64,000 nt of DNA, taken from the NCBI RefSeq assembly GCF_039535785.1, contig NZ_BAAAXV010000012.1, positions 620,001 through 684,000 on the forward strand, given 5' to 3'. A model generated the notes under the pieces. The model was given only the letters and a program-made list of their open reading frames with translations, had not been told where the DNA came from and did no database searches. Positions within the stretch are counted from its first letter, which is position 1. The number at the start of each line of letters is the position of its first letter. This document shows, piece after piece, positions 32,964 to 41,974 of the stretch. A program made the translations under genes and the position numbers. Source of the DNA: Nonomuraea helvata (lineage in GTDB: Bacteria; Actinomycetota; Actinomycetes; Streptosporangiales; Streptosporangiaceae).

Positions 32964-35276
32964 ATGGTGGAACGACGCATGTCGGTTGCGACGCACTGGG
33001 GCAGTTTCATCGCAGTGGTCGATTCCGGTCGATTAGTACGAATTGAGCCGAGGGGCGAGGACCCCGTGCCCTCGCCTATCGGCCCCGGAATGGTGACAGC
33101 TGCCGACGACGGCGCTCGCGTGCTGCGCCCCGCGGTGCGCAAGGGCTGGCTCAACGGCGAGCCGCGTATCCGCGACGCGGCCAGAGGCGCGGACGCCTTC
33201 GTGGAGGTGAGCTGGGACGACGCGATCACGCTGGTGAGCGATGAACTCCGTCGAGTGCGTTCACAGCACGGAGACAGCGCGGTGTTCGGCGGGTCCTACG
33301 GCTGGGCGAGTGCGGGCGTGTTCCACAACGCGCAGAGTCAACTCCACCGGTTCCTGGCGCTGGGCGGGGGATTCACCGATTCTCGCAACACCTACAGCAC
33401 TGCGGCGTTGGAGGTCATCCTTCCCCATGTGATCGGCGGGCATCCGTGGAGCTACCAGTCGCGGATGCCGATGTGGGACGAGATAGCCGACAACTGTGAG
33501 CTTGTGGTGGCGTTTGGAGGGCTGGCCCTCAAGAACAGCCAGATCAACCCGGGTGGGCTGGCCAGGCACCAGACGGAGAACCTGCAGCGACAGTGCCGTG
33601 AGGCCGGGGTGCGGTTCGTGAACGTCAGCCCCATACGCAGCGACGTCGCCGGCTTCCTCGACGCCGAGTGGCTGCCCGCCATCCCCAACACCGACACCGC
33701 CGCGATGCTTGGCATCGCCCACACGATGCTGGTCAACGGGTGGCACGATGAGGACTTCCTTCGCCGGTGCTGCGTCGGGTTCGACCGCTTCGCCTCCTAC
33801 GTGGCCGGTGAGCACGATGGCGTCCCCAAGGACGCTGCCTGGGCAGCGAGGATCACGGGTATCAGTCGCGACGCGATCATCGACCTCGCTCGCCGCCTTA
33901 CCGCGCGACGTTCTCTCATCATGGTCAACTACGCGGTGCAGCGGGCAGACCACGGCGAACAGCCGATCTGGATGTCTGTTGTGCTGGCCGCCATGGCAGG
34001 CTCGATGGGTCGGTCTGGCTGCGGCTGGGGTGCAGGTTACGCGACGATGGACGCGACCGGCGTTGCCAGAGGCCGCCCCTTCGTGGCGTCCGTCCCCGGG
34101 GTTTCCAACCCTGTCCCGGATTTCATCCCTGTCGCAAGGATCGCTGACACGCTGCTGCATCCGGGTAAGACCATCGACTACGACGGCCGGCGCTTCACGT
34201 TGCCGGAGCTTCGCCTGATCTACTGGTGCGGGGGGAACCCGTTCCACCACCACCAGGATCTCCATCGGCTGGCCCGAGCCTGGCAAACCCCTGACACGGT
34301 GGTGGTTCACGAAGCCTGGTGGAACACCACGGCCAAGTTCGCGGACATCGTCCTTCCCGTCGCCACCAGCTTGGAGCGCGACGACTTCGCCGCCGGATTC
34401 TCGGATCCTCACCTCGTCGCGATGCCTAAGGTCCGCGAGCCGGCGGGAGAGTCGCGCACCGACCACCACATCTTCACCGCTTTGGCCTCCCGGCTCGGAT
34501 ACGAGCAGGAGTTCACGCAGTCGCGCTCCGAGATCGAATGGGTCCGACACCTGTACGAGCAGACGAGCGCCAAGCTCGACGACGATGCCGCCTTACCGAG
34601 CTTCGACGACTTCTGGCGAAGCTCCACCGCTGAGCTGCCGGCGTTGACCGGACCGTTTCCCGGTAGCTTCGAGGCGCTCCGCTCAGATCCCCAGCGTTTT
34701 CCCCTGCCGACGCCGTCGGGCCGGATCGAGATCTTCTCCGAGGAGATCGACTCATTCGGCTACGACGACTGTGCCGGGCATCCGATGTGGTTCGAACCAG
34801 TGGAGTGGCTTGGCGCCGATCTGTCGGGCCGATTCCCGCTGCATTTGATCTCGAATCAGCCCGCCTCACGCCTGCACAGCCAGTACGACAACGGTGGCCA
34901 CAGCCTCAATTCAAAGATCCGTGGCCGTGAGCCCGTGGCGATCAATCCGTTGGACGCCGCGTCGCGCGGCATCGAGAACGGCATGATCGTACGCGTCTAC
35001 AACGACCGAGGTAGCTGTCTCGCGGGCGCAGTCCTATCGGACGACGTCATGCCAGGCGTCGTACAACTATCCACCGGAGCGTGGTGGGATCCGGTCCAGC
35101 CAGGCCTGAGCGGAACATTGGACCGCCACGGCAATCCCAACGTCCTCACGGCGGATCGGCCGTGCTCGCGCCTGTCCCAAGGACCGAGTGCTCTCAGTGC
35201 GCTGGTCGACGTTGAGCTCTACGGCGGCCCTGATCTCGATGTGCTCGCCTTCACCCCACCACACCTCGAGCATTGA
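32964..35276 (+). CDS. Molybdopterin-dependent oxidoreductase, BisC/DMSO-reductase family
   Basis: A 770-aa enzyme of the Mo-bis(MGD) family that reduces S-oxides or N-oxides such as biotin or methionine sulfoxide. It has no twin-arginine leader and no N-terminal Fe-S Cys motif, like cytoplasmic BisC. GSYGWASAGVFHNAQSQLHR and Ser145 in TYSTAALEVILPHVIGG, the expected Mo ligand, are diagnostic. Cofactor-binding segments include LIYWCGGNPFHHHQD, VVHEAWWNTTAKFADIVLPV and, near the end, HLISNQPASRLHSQYDNGG. GGAG seven bases before the ATG at 32964 supports the start. A four-EF-hand gene follows, apparently with its own promoter. Confidence 0.93.
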   Translation: MVERRMSVATHWGSFIAVVDSGRLVRIEPRGEDPVPSPIGPGMVTAADDGARVLRPAVRKGWLNGEPRIRDAARGADAFVEVSWDDAITLVSDELRRVRSQHGDSAVFGGSYGWASAGVFHNAQSQLHRFLALGGGFTDSRNTYSTAALEVILPHVIGGHPWSYQSRMPMWDEIADNCELVVAFGGLALKNSQINPGGLARHQTENLQRQCREAGVRFVNVSPIRSDVAGFLDAEWLPAIPNTDTAAMLGIAHTMLVNGWHDEDFLRRCCVGFDRFASYVAGEHDGVPKDAAWAARITGISRDAIIDLARRLTARRSLIMVNYAVQRADHGEQPIWMSVVLAAMAGSMGRSGCGWGAGYATMDATGVARGRPFVASVPGVSNPVPDFIPVARIADTLLHPGKTIDYDGRRFTLPELRLIYWCGGNPFHHHQDLHRLARAWQTPDTVVVHEAWWNTTAKFADIVLPVATSLERDDFAAGFSDPHLVAMPKVREPAGESRTDHHIFTALASRLGYEQEFTQSRSEIEWVRHLYEQTSAKLDDDAALPSFDDFWRSSTAELPALTGPFPGSFEALRSDPQRFPLPTPSGRIEIFSEEIDSFGYDDCAGHPMWFEPVEWLGADLSGRFPLHLISNQPASRLHSQYDNGGHSLNSKIRGREPVAINPLDAASRGIENGMIVRVYNDRGSCLAGAVLSDDVMPGVVQLSTGAWWDPVQPGLSGTLDRHGNPNVLTADRPCSRLSQGPSALSALVDVELYGGPDLDVLAFTPPHLEH

Positions 35277-35410
35277 CACGCAACCTGCTGCCTCTTCGAG
35301 CAAGTTTCCGCCTGCACATCGTCCAGCGCGTACAGGCTGGCCTTGACCGCCGAAGAACGGTCTACCCGCTCACTTGCGCCTGCGTAATCAATAGAATACT
35401 TTGCGTAATT

Positions 35411-35962
35411 GTGACTGCACTTCAAAACCTCAAGTACGGCCGATGGTTCAGGGGCGCCGATGTCGACGGCGACGGGTTCATCACCCAGCGGGACGTCCGA
35501 ATGATGAGCGAGCGTTACATCGCCGCCCGCGGCGCCGCGCCGGACTCCGAGACCGCCCGCCTGCTCACCGAGAGGATGGACGGGTTCTGGACGAACGTGA
35601 TCGCCCCGATGGATCACGACGGTGACGGGAAGGTCGATCTGCGGGAGATGACCGAAGGGTTCAGGCGGGTCCTGACCGACCCCGCCCTGTACCCGGAACA
35701 GATCGAGCCGGTGACCAACTGCTTCTTCGACCTCGCCGACCTCAACGGAGACGACAAGATCGACCAGGCGGAGTTCCAGCAGATGTTCGACTCGGTCGGC
35801 GGCGTTCCCGGCGAGGACTGCGCCGCGGTCTTCGCCGCTTTGGACCAAGACGGCTCTGGTGTGCTGGACCGCGCTGAATTCCACCAGGCGGTCACGGAGT
35901 TCTTCTACGGCAACGACCCGGACGCTCCCGCCAACCACCTGTTCGGCAGGGTCGCCGGCTGA
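35411..35962 (+). CDS. EF-hand calcium-binding protein (calerythrin-like)
   Basis: A 183-aa cytosolic calcium sensor or buffer with four EF-hand loops: DVDGDGFITQRD, DHDGDGKVDLRE, DLNGDDKIDQAE and DQDGSGVLDRAE. All have Asp at position 1 and acidic residues at position 12 or nearby; the first ends in Asp rather than Glu, which usually weakens binding. Layout and length match the calerythrin/CabD proteins of actinomycetes. The GTG at 35411 is chosen because the upstream part of the longer frame is not EF-hand-like. TAGAAT at 35391-35396 could be a -10 box, making the transcript short-leadered. Confidence 0.93.
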   Translation: MTALQNLKYGRWFRGADVDGDGFITQRDVRMMSERYIAARGAAPDSETARLLTERMDGFWTNVIAPMDHDGDGKVDLREMTEGFRRVLTDPALYPEQIEPVTNCFFDLADLNGDDKIDQAEFQQMFDSVGGVPGEDCAAVFAALDQDGSGVLDRAEFHQAVTEFFYGNDPDAPANHLFGRVAG

Positions 35963-35990
35963 CGGCCCATGATGCGGCCCGGGACCCGCG

Positions 35991-36018
35991 ACGCCCACAC
36001 CACTGCCGGTGTGGGCGT
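35991..36018 (+). terminator. Terminator after the EF-hand gene
   Basis: ACGCCCACACC and GGTGTGGGCGT form a perfect 11-bp stem with a six-base loop, 28 bases after the stop codon. Confidence 0.82.
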
Positions 36019-36029
36019 GCGGCGTGAAG

Positions 36030-36203
36030 ACCCCAGGCCAGGCAGCCCCTAACGACGCCTCTTCAGCCGGCGATCAGGTCAGATCCGCCACCTCGTTCCT
36101 CGGCTGTCTCGATAACCGCGGCCACACTCTCGCCTCCTGCTCGCAGAACGACATCGACGCTTGGTTCGCCGAGAACACTGAGAGCGCTCGCAACCGGCTA
36201 CCG
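36030..36203 (+). pseudogene. Tyrosine-recombinase core-binding-domain fragment
   Basis: The frame reads DQVRSATSFLGCLDNRGHTL, ASCSQNDIDAWFAENTESAR and NRLPAG. This resembles the N-terminal SAM-like domain of XerC-type recombinases (F..WL..RG..L..C...D...W). The catalytic domain is absent and the sulfotransferase gene begins within 60 bases. Possibly a relic of the same type of element as the fragment at 7490-7800. Confidence 0.5.
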
Positions 36204-36259
36204 GCAGGATGTCGTGCGGTGAATCATCTGGGCCTCACGGGATCGGATCCGCTGCAAGG

Positions 36260-37186
36260 ATGACGGCCGTGCGCCGCTACGAGACGAGTATGTACGACAG
36301 CAACCGCTGGGACGGCTTCGAGCTCCGCCCCGGCGACATCATCATCAGCACCCCGCCAAAGTGCGGGACGACGTGGACGCAGATGATCTGCGCCCTGCTC
36401 ATACTGCAGGAACCGGAGCTCCCGCTCCCGTTGGACACGCTCTCGCCGTGGATCGACATGGTGACTCGCGCCCGCACAGACGTGTTCGCTGACCTGGAAG
36501 CCCAGACGCACCGCCGGTTCATCAAGACCCACACGCCGCTCGACGGGATACCCAACGATCCGACGGTCACGTACATCTGCGTCGGGCGGGACCCGCGCGA
36601 CGTGGGGCTGTCGATCGACCGCCATATCGACAACACCGACATCGGCGCGTTCCTCAGCCAACGCAAACGGGCGGCCGCGATCGACGGTATCGAGCTCGGA
36701 CCATTGCGGCCACCGCGGCCGCGCCCCGACGGCGAGCGGGACCGCTTCTGGCAGTGGGTCGACGACGAGACGCCATCGACGCAGGTCGGGTCGTCGCTGC
36801 GGCGCACTGTAGAGCACCTGCAGACGTTCCGGGACGCCGCCGACGATCTCGACATCATGTACGTGCACTACGACGACCTCAAGGCCGACCTGGAGGGGCA
36901 GATGCGGCAGATGGCCGCCCGCCTCGGCATCGACGTCGACGAACACCGATGGCCCCGCCTGGTCCAGGCGGCGACGTTCGAGTCGATGCGCAACAGGGCC
37001 GACACGACCGTCCCCGCCGGCGGTCCGGAGCACTGGATCGATCCCACCGCGTTCTTCAGCCGCGGCACGAGCGGCCAGTGGCGCGACCTCCTCGACGACG
37101 CCGACCTCGCCCGGTACGCCGCGCGCGTGCGGGCGCTCGCGTCCGACGATCTCGTCGAGTGGGTGCATCGCGAGCCGATCGACTGA
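36260..37186 (+). CDS. PAPS-dependent sulfotransferase
   Basis: A 308-aa cytosolic sulfotransferase that moves sulfate from PAPS to a small-molecule hydroxyl or amine. The 5'-phosphosulfate loop is STPPKCGTTWTQ near residues 30-41, and the 3'-phosphate site is YICVGRDPRDVGLS near 100-113. The catalytic-type His is expected in FIKTHTPLDG. The C-terminal RKG-type loop (usually RKGxxGDWK) reads FFSRGTSGQWRDLL, so it is partly conserved. The acceptor is unknown. The ATG at 36260 is chosen; the longer frame from 36209 runs through the recombinase fragment. Confidence 0.9.
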   Translation: MTAVRRYETSMYDSNRWDGFELRPGDIIISTPPKCGTTWTQMICALLILQEPELPLPLDTLSPWIDMVTRARTDVFADLEAQTHRRFIKTHTPLDGIPNDPTVTYICVGRDPRDVGLSIDRHIDNTDIGAFLSQRKRAAAIDGIELGPLRPPRPRPDGERDRFWQWVDDETPSTQVGSSLRRTVEHLQTFRDAADDLDIMYVHYDDLKADLEGQMRQMAARLGIDVDEHRWPRLVQAATFESMRNRADTTVPAGGPEHWIDPTAFFSRGTSGQWRDLLDDADLARYAARVRALASDDLVEWVHREPID

Positions 37187-37732
37187 GATCCCCGTCCGGC
37201 GGTATCCCCGCACTACCCAAAGCTGATCGTCAGCGCCGCCCGCCGCCCATAACTGCCGATCCGCGCTCGGGACCAACATCAGGGGTCTGCGCCTCAACCG
37301 ACGCCGGATTCGGCGATCGGGGCAGGGTGGCAGCGCGTCGGCTAGCGAATCTGGTCACACTCTGTGATGGTCATAGCGCCTTCTTCCTTGCCGCCAGCGG
37401 CCAGATCCGGATGGCCGCCGACACTGCGCCGCCGCCCCGCCCCTCCTCGGTGCGAATGACCTCGGGCCGGTGAGTGCGGTCAGCTCTCACGAACAACGGG
37501 CCCGACTCCAGGCCCAAGATCGCGGTCGAAACTGGCGAGCACACGCGGTCCGTTGTCGCGAACATAATCACCCGGCAAAGTCCGCGGAACTGCTCGGCGG
37601 ACTGGCCACGACAACGCTGGAGACGGTGGCCGGCCCATCGCTGCGGCTGAGTAAGGGGCTACTCATGTACGCACCCGGGGGCCGCCCTTTAGCTAGAAGG
37701 GCATGAGCATCCCATCGCCGAAGGAGATCACT
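37187..37732. other. No convincing gene
   Basis: About 545 bases between the sulfotransferase and the CAP-domain gene. Frames overlap without family motifs. The last 60 bases contain the AAGGAG of the CAP gene. Confidence 0.4.
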
Positions 37733-38326
37733 ATGATGCGCACCGTAGCTCTGGCAGCCTTAATGGCCGTCCCGTTCGTGAGCGCCGCCCCGGCGTACGC
37801 GGCCGCGCCGGGGTGCGCCGCCGCGGCAGCGTACTACGACGTGGCTCCGACCAGCAGCAACCTCGCCATGGTCGGCCAGGCGGTGCACTGCCTCATCGAC
37901 GCCGAACGCGCCAAGGTCGGGCTGGCCGCGCTCACCCGCAACAGCTCGCTCGACTCGGCGGCGAGATCGCACGCCGCTGCGGCGGCGAGCCTGAAGTGGT
38001 GGCGGCCCGGCGCCGACTCGCACACCAACCCGCAGACCGGTTCTACGCCGTACAGCCGTATCACCGGCGCGGGTTACTGCCCGAACCCGGTGTCGTGGGC
38101 CTACTCCGAGACCACCTACACCGGCTGGGGCACCGGCTACGGAACCGCGCGGGCCGCCGTCAACTGGTGGGTGAACATCAGCACGTACGGCCACCGCCAG
38201 ATCGTCCTGAGCCCGACGCTGACAGACCTCGGCATCGGGGTCGCGGCCGGGTCGGCGGATCCGGCCGGCGCGGGGGCCGCAGGCGGCGGGACGTACGTTG
38301 TCGACTTCGGGCGTTGCCAGCGATAG
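37733..38326 (+). CDS. Secreted CAP-domain (SCP/PR-1-like) protein
   Basis: A 197-aa exported protein. Signal peptide: MRTVALAALMAVPFVSAAPA, cleaved after AYA. The CAP domain has CLIDAERAKVGLAALTRNSS and LDSAARSHAAAAASLKWW (CAP helix with the His), SETTYTGWGTGYGTARAAVN, and STYGHRQIVLSPTLTDLGIG (the second His and the GHR..IL....T..G.G signature). Bacterial members are extracellular and of unclear function. The first of two tandem ATGs at 37733 lies six bases after AAGGAG. No operon partner. Confidence 0.9.
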   Translation: MMRTVALAALMAVPFVSAAPAYAAAPGCAAAAAYYDVAPTSSNLAMVGQAVHCLIDAERAKVGLAALTRNSSLDSAARSHAAAAASLKWWRPGADSHTNPQTGSTPYSRITGAGYCPNPVSWAYSETTYTGWGTGYGTARAAVNWWVNISTYGHRQIVLSPTLTDLGIGVAAGSADPAGAGAAGGGTYVVDFGRCQR

Positions 38327-38430
38327 GCCGGCGACGTGCCGACGGCCGCCTCGGTGTCCACAGGATCGCCGTTGGAGTGCATCCGGAAGCGGCCATGGGC
38401 GGCGCGGCCGTGGCCTCATCGTCGTCCCGG

Positions 38431-38730
38431 TCAGGCGGCGCACTCCAGGCAGACCTGCTGACCGTTCCGTTCAGAGGCGCGCTGGCTACGGTGGTGCACC
38501 AGGAAGCAGCTCGAGCAGGTGAACTCATCCGCCTGAGGCGGAATCACCCGCACGGACAGCTCTTCATTCGACAGATCCGCGCCAGGCAGTTCGAGCGACT
38601 CGGCCAGGTCGGTCTCGTCGACGTCGATGCTGCCGGACGACGTGTCGGCGCGGCGAGTCTGGAGTTCTTGGAGGCTCTCCTCCCCGGAGCCGTCGTCGAT
38701 CTTACGTGGGCTGTCGTAGTCGGTCGCCAT
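38431..38730 (-). CDS. DUF4193-family zinc-ribbon protein
   Basis: A 99-aa protein conserved across actinomycetes. It starts MATDYDSPRKIDD and has an acidic Ser/Thr-rich middle (SSGSIDVDETDLAESLELPG), ADLSNEELSVRVIPPQADEF, and a C-terminal zinc-ribbon pair CSSC...CLEC with LVHHRSQRASER between. All are diagnostic for DUF4193. The ATG at 38730 gives the family start; the longer frame to 38817 is not family sequence. A cytosolic role, possibly linked to RNA polymerase or growth control, is only inferred for the family. Confidence 0.94.
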   Translation of the reverse strand: MATDYDSPRKIDDGSGEESLQELQTRRADTSSGSIDVDETDLAESLELPGADLSNEELSVRVIPPQADEFTCSSCFLVHHRSQRASERNGQQVCLECAA

Positions 38731-39343
38731 GCTGTTCATCCGCCTCATCTCAATGTCTTCGCGGGGCCGCCTGTCTTGCTGCCCGACCCGCTGGGAGATT
38801 CCCATCCGTGCCCGCACGAATCCACAACGAACCTTCCGACTCCGGGCGCTAGGGACCTGTCAGGGAGACCGGCAATCCGTAGGAGCCAGGGCGCAGTCGG
38901 CGGCCAGCGCGTCAGCTGTGCCGTCGATGTAGACGCCTACCCTTGCTGTACTGGCCTCGGAGTCGGTGATGGTGTGGATCTGACCACCGCGCGCACAGGA
39001 GCCCGTCGCTTGTCAGCCAGCTCCGCTACGTTCGGAATGGCAAGATCCGCGCGATTCGGCAGTAGAGGCGTTATCGGTGGTCTCCGCTATCGTCGCCGTC
39101 GTCAGGGCGGCCGGCCCGCACGAAGGAAGCGCCCTGCCGCACGCTGGGCATCGCACGAGCGGAGCCCTACCCGACCCTGAAACGCCCACGCGTCTCTGAC
39201 GCGCCAATGCCGTCCCATTCCCGATGAGCCAACACGCCGCAAAGCCGCGATCGCAGGGCCGCAGCACTAACGGGCCCGAGCATGGGCGCGGTGATCGTAG
39301 CGTGGGGCCGTGATATTCCGGATCGCGCATGGTGGCGGTGGCC
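38731..39343. other. No convincing gene
   Basis: About 610 bases upstream of the DUF4193 gene. Low-quality overlapping frames only. It should contain the DUF4193 promoter near its right end. Confidence 0.4.
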
Positions 39344-39568
39344 GTGACTGCTGATCGGCCCCAGACGGAAAGGCGCTGGTGTTTCTCCTGCAAGGCGACG
39401 CCCAGGAACGCCGAAAGCATGGCCGTGGTGCTTTGGGTGGATAACGGGGTGATCGTCACGCAGGTTCACACTCCAGGCTGCGCAGCCTTACATGCCGTGA
39501 CGCACCTGCCAGACGAGGCGGACGGCATCGGCCCCCTCAGCACCAGCCGTGGTTCGTATCAGCCGTAG
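39344..39568 (+). CDS. Small Cys-containing hypothetical protein
   Basis: A 74-aa frame from a GTG at 39344 (an ATG at 39329 is the alternative). It reads RRWCFSCKATPRNAESMAVV and IVTQVHTPGCAALHAVTHLP. The CxxC early and Cys later suggest a small metal-binding protein, but no family is recognised. The ribosome site is weak. It could be chance. Confidence 0.35.
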   Translation: MTADRPQTERRWCFSCKATPRNAESMAVVLWVDNGVIVTQVHTPGCAALHAVTHLPDEADGIGPLSTSRGSYQP

Positions 39569-39680
39569 GCGGGCGCGTCGGCTCAAGTGCCGCTCCGCAA
39601 CTGGTGCAGCGTCCGCTGCCTGCCGGGCAGCTCGGCGGTTGCGGACTCGAGCACCTCGCCGGAGTGCCGGCCGAACAGCC

Positions 39681-39712
39681 GGGCCAGGCCGGTGCCGGGC
39701 CAGGCCGGTGCC
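39681..39712. repeat. 16-bp tandem duplication
   Basis: GGGCCAGGCCGGTGCC occurs twice in direct, perfect tandem at 39681-39696 and 39697-39712. Probably a simple slippage duplication in unassigned DNA. Confidence 0.7.
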
Positions 39713-39853
39713 GGGTCGACATCGGCTGGCGGCAGAGGCACACGAGCGCGCCGGCAACCTGATGCCCAGACCACACAGCTGGTCGTTCACCTCTCCTCCA
39801 GACGTCGCTCCAGACTCTGCGGCAGCTGCATTTATCCTCGGTCTTTTTGAAGC

Positions 39854-39922
39854 GTCAGGCACGTCAGGCAAATGCGCTCCAACAGACGTGCCTGACACGT
39901 TACCCAGGGTTGTCAGGCACGT
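39854..39922. repeat. Cluster of GTCAGGCACGT repeats with a 12-bp hairpin
   Basis: GTCAGGCACGT appears at 39854-39864, again as GTCAGGCA at 39863-39870, inverted as ACGTGCCTGAC at 39886-39896, and direct at 39912-39922. ACGTGCCTGACA (39886-39897) and TGTCAGGCACGT (39911-39922) form a perfect 12-bp stem with a 13-base loop. A related string, ACGTGCCTGACGTGCCT, occurs near 43670. The cluster lies about 110 bases beyond the MerR stop, so it could be that operon's terminator, a protein-binding array or an element end. Confidence 0.6.
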
Positions 39923-40034
39923 TCGCCACAGTGAGGATCCGGGGCCTGTGGACCTGTTGTGAAGAGACCGGACCGGTCCAGGAGCGCCTGAGAAGGCTCG
40001 TCAGGGCCTGTTGCGCGGTCACCCCGGCCGCCGG

Positions 40035-40508
40035 TCAGCCTTCTGGGTGCCCGTCGTAGACGCGGATCTTGTATTCGGTCGTCTCCAGGGCGAGAGTGAG
40101 TTCGCGGATCTGTCGCACGATGCGGTCGCGTTGGTCGAGCATGATGCGCCGACGTTCCGAAATGGTGCTCGGGCCATGCTCGACGAGGGCGATGTAGCGC
40201 TTGAGATCCTGCATGGTCATTCCCGACAGCCGCATCCGGGTGAGGAAGATGAGGCGGCGCAGGTCGAACGCCGAGTATTCGCGGTAACCGGAGGCGTTGC
40301 GTGCCGGCCGCAGGAGTCCCTCCTGCTCGTAGTAGCGGAGGGTGTGGGGGGACAGGCCGATCAGGCGGGCGGCCTCGGCGACACTCTTGGGCGTCGCCGA
40401 GGTCTCGATCGTGGTGTCGTCGAGGATTTCGTGCAGCGCATCGATGACCGACGCGGACGGTTCTTCGTCGGCGGCGAGGATGCGCTCGATCAGATCTTCG
40501 GTGGCCAT
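40035..40508 (-). CDS. MerR-family regulator of the adjacent SDR
   Basis: A 157-aa regulator. A 35-residue N-terminal extension precedes the MerR HTH SVAEAARLIGLSPHTLRYYE and QEGLLRPARNASGYREYSAF, then the dimerisation coiled coil RRRIMLDQRDRIVRQIRELT. There is no Cys cluster of the metal-sensing type, so the signal is more likely an organic compound. It follows the SDR gene by 19 bases in the same operon. It probably acts at the 19-bp-spacer promoter in front of the SDR gene and so controls its own synthesis. Confidence 0.92.
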   Translation of the reverse strand: MATEDLIERILAADEEPSASVIDALHEILDDTTIETSATPKSVAEAARLIGLSPHTLRYYEQEGLLRPARNASGYREYSAFDLRRLIFLTRMRLSGMTMQDLKRYIALVEHGPSTISERRRIMLDQRDRIVRQIRELTLALETTEYKIRVYDGHPEG

Positions 40509-40527
40509 GGTCGACAGGGTACGGAGC

Positions 40528-41400
40528 TCAGAACGCGCGTAGCGCCGGCGGCATGCCGGGAAAGTCGGCCGTCTGGCTTACATACGCCCACTTCTCGACG
40601 TCGCTGAGCGCGTTCCTGTAGCTGCGGGTGAGATTGCGCACGGCCTCGGCGCCGAGCGGAAGCCTGAGCGGCGCGTCGGGCGTGTCGAGCATGTCGCGGA
40701 TGGCCGAGGCGGCGCGTGCCGGGTCGCCCTCCTGGATGCCGTCGGCCTCGGCCATGTTCGCGCGGACGGCGCCGAGCACCTCGTCATAGATCGGGTGCTG
40801 GTCCACAGTGTTGAGTACCTCGGCGGAATTGAAGGCGGTGCGGAAGCGGCTGGGCTCGGCGATGAGGACGCGGACGCCGAACGGCGCGACCTCGCCCGCC
40901 AGCGCCTCCGACCAGCCTTCAAGGGCGAACTTGCCGGCCGAGTAGCTGCCGACGGCGGGGAAGGACATCCGGCCGCCCTGACTGCTCATCTGCACGATCG
41001 CACCGGAACGACGCGCACGCATGTGCGGCAGCACCGCGCGCACGTAGGCGGCCGGGCCAAAGAGGTGCTGCTCGAGCATGTCGCGCAAGTGCGCGTCCGT
41101 GACCTCCTCCGCGGCGCCCACCTGCCCGGCTCCGGCATTGTTGACAAGTACGTCGACGTGCCCGAATGCGTCGAGCGCGCGCCGTACGACCGCCGCGGCC
41201 GCGTCCGTGTCGCGCACGTCGTGCTCGACCGGCAGCAGCCGGTCACCGTACTGAGCCCGGAGCGCGTCGAACCGGCCGGCCCGCCGCGCCGTGCCGACCA
41301 CCTGCTCGCCCGCGGCCAGCGCCGCCTCGGCCAACGCCAGGCCGAGCCCGGAGCTCGCACCGGTGATGATCCAGGTCTTGGTCCCGTTTGTCGTAGTCAT
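40528..41400 (-). CDS. Short-chain dehydrogenase/reductase
   Basis: A 290-aa classical SDR. The cofactor loop is TGASSGLGLALAEA near residues 15-28, with VVGTARRAGR after beta-2 (the Arg residues suggest NADP preference). NNAG follows in VLVNNAGAGQ, the catalytic Ser in IVQMSSQGG, and Tyr-x3-Lys in YSAGKFALEGW. Such enzymes near MerR regulators often reduce reactive carbonyls. The ATG at 41400 coincides with the predicted transcript start, so the mRNA may be leaderless. First gene of the SDR-MerR operon. Confidence 0.93.
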   Translation of the reverse strand: MTTTNGTKTWIITGASSGLGLALAEAALAAGEQVVGTARRAGRFDALRAQYGDRLLPVEHDVRDTDAAAAVVRRALDAFGHVDVLVNNAGAGQVGAAEEVTDAHLRDMLEQHLFGPAAYVRAVLPHMRARRSGAIVQMSSQGGRMSFPAVGSYSAGKFALEGWSEALAGEVAPFGVRVLIAEPSRFRTAFNSAEVLNTVDQHPIYDEVLGAVRANMAEADGIQEGDPARAASAIRDMLDTPDAPLRLPLGAEAVRNLTRSYRNALSDVEKWAYVSQTADFPGMPPALRAF

Positions 41401-41407
41401 GACGGCG

Positions 41408-41438
41408 AAGATAGACATTCGAGCGCGCTCGAAGGCAA
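41408..41438 (-). promoter_or_regulatory. MerR-type promoter with 19-bp spacer and central palindrome
   Basis: On the minus strand TTGCCT (41433-41438) and TATCTT (41408-41413) are separated by exactly 19 bases, the over-long spacer used by MerR activators. The spacer holds TTCGAGCGCGCTCGAA (41418-41433), a perfect 16-bp palindrome. The predicted start falls at or next to the SDR ATG at 41400. Confidence 0.85.
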
Positions 41439-41974
41439 GCAGGCTTTCCGGCGGTGCAACGATGATGCCGAGGGCCACGAAGCTCCCAAACATGACGTCG
41501 TAGCGGGCCCGCAGGCCCCACAGCGTGCGGCGCAGGCCGATGCCGTCCAGGACGATCTTGTCCTCCTACGCCTTACGCGGCGTCGCGGCCACCATCACTG
41601 AACGCTTACGGTCGTTAGGTCGCGGACCGCTCTGATGTCCAGCCGGTGTCGCGCTGACACGCTCACAGACACGGCCGGCCCGATCGCCTGCATGGGCCTC
41701 CCTCCCTCCCCCGGGAGCACATGCCGTGCAACGCAGCCAACGCCTCACGTACCTGACAAGACCACAGAGGCTAAGAACCCAAGATAACTGCATATAAAGG
41801 GAGGCCCAGAGATGAGGTGGCGCGGCACAGCAAGGGGCCCTCGGTGGTCGGCCTGGCGAAGGTCGCCGCCCTTGAGGGCGGCATGCGCCGACCACAACGG
41901 GCCACCAGACAACGAACACCCCCGCCCGGCGTTGAGGGACGGGGGCGCCTGCCCTTCGTTGCGGGACGTCAGAA
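41439..41974. other. No convincing gene
   Basis: About 535 bases upstream of the SDR promoter and downstream of the DUF2278 remnant. Short overlapping frames only, with a pyrimidine-rich run near 41700 (CTCCCTCCCTC). Confidence 0.4.

Noticed and set aside
33261..34550. 429-codon minus-strand frame
   Set aside because: It is antisense to the molybdoenzyme and has no motifs.
39681..39922. Possible CRISPR-like array
   Set aside because: Repeats are 11-16 bp, irregularly spaced and in both orientations, with no uniform spacers and no cas genes in the window.
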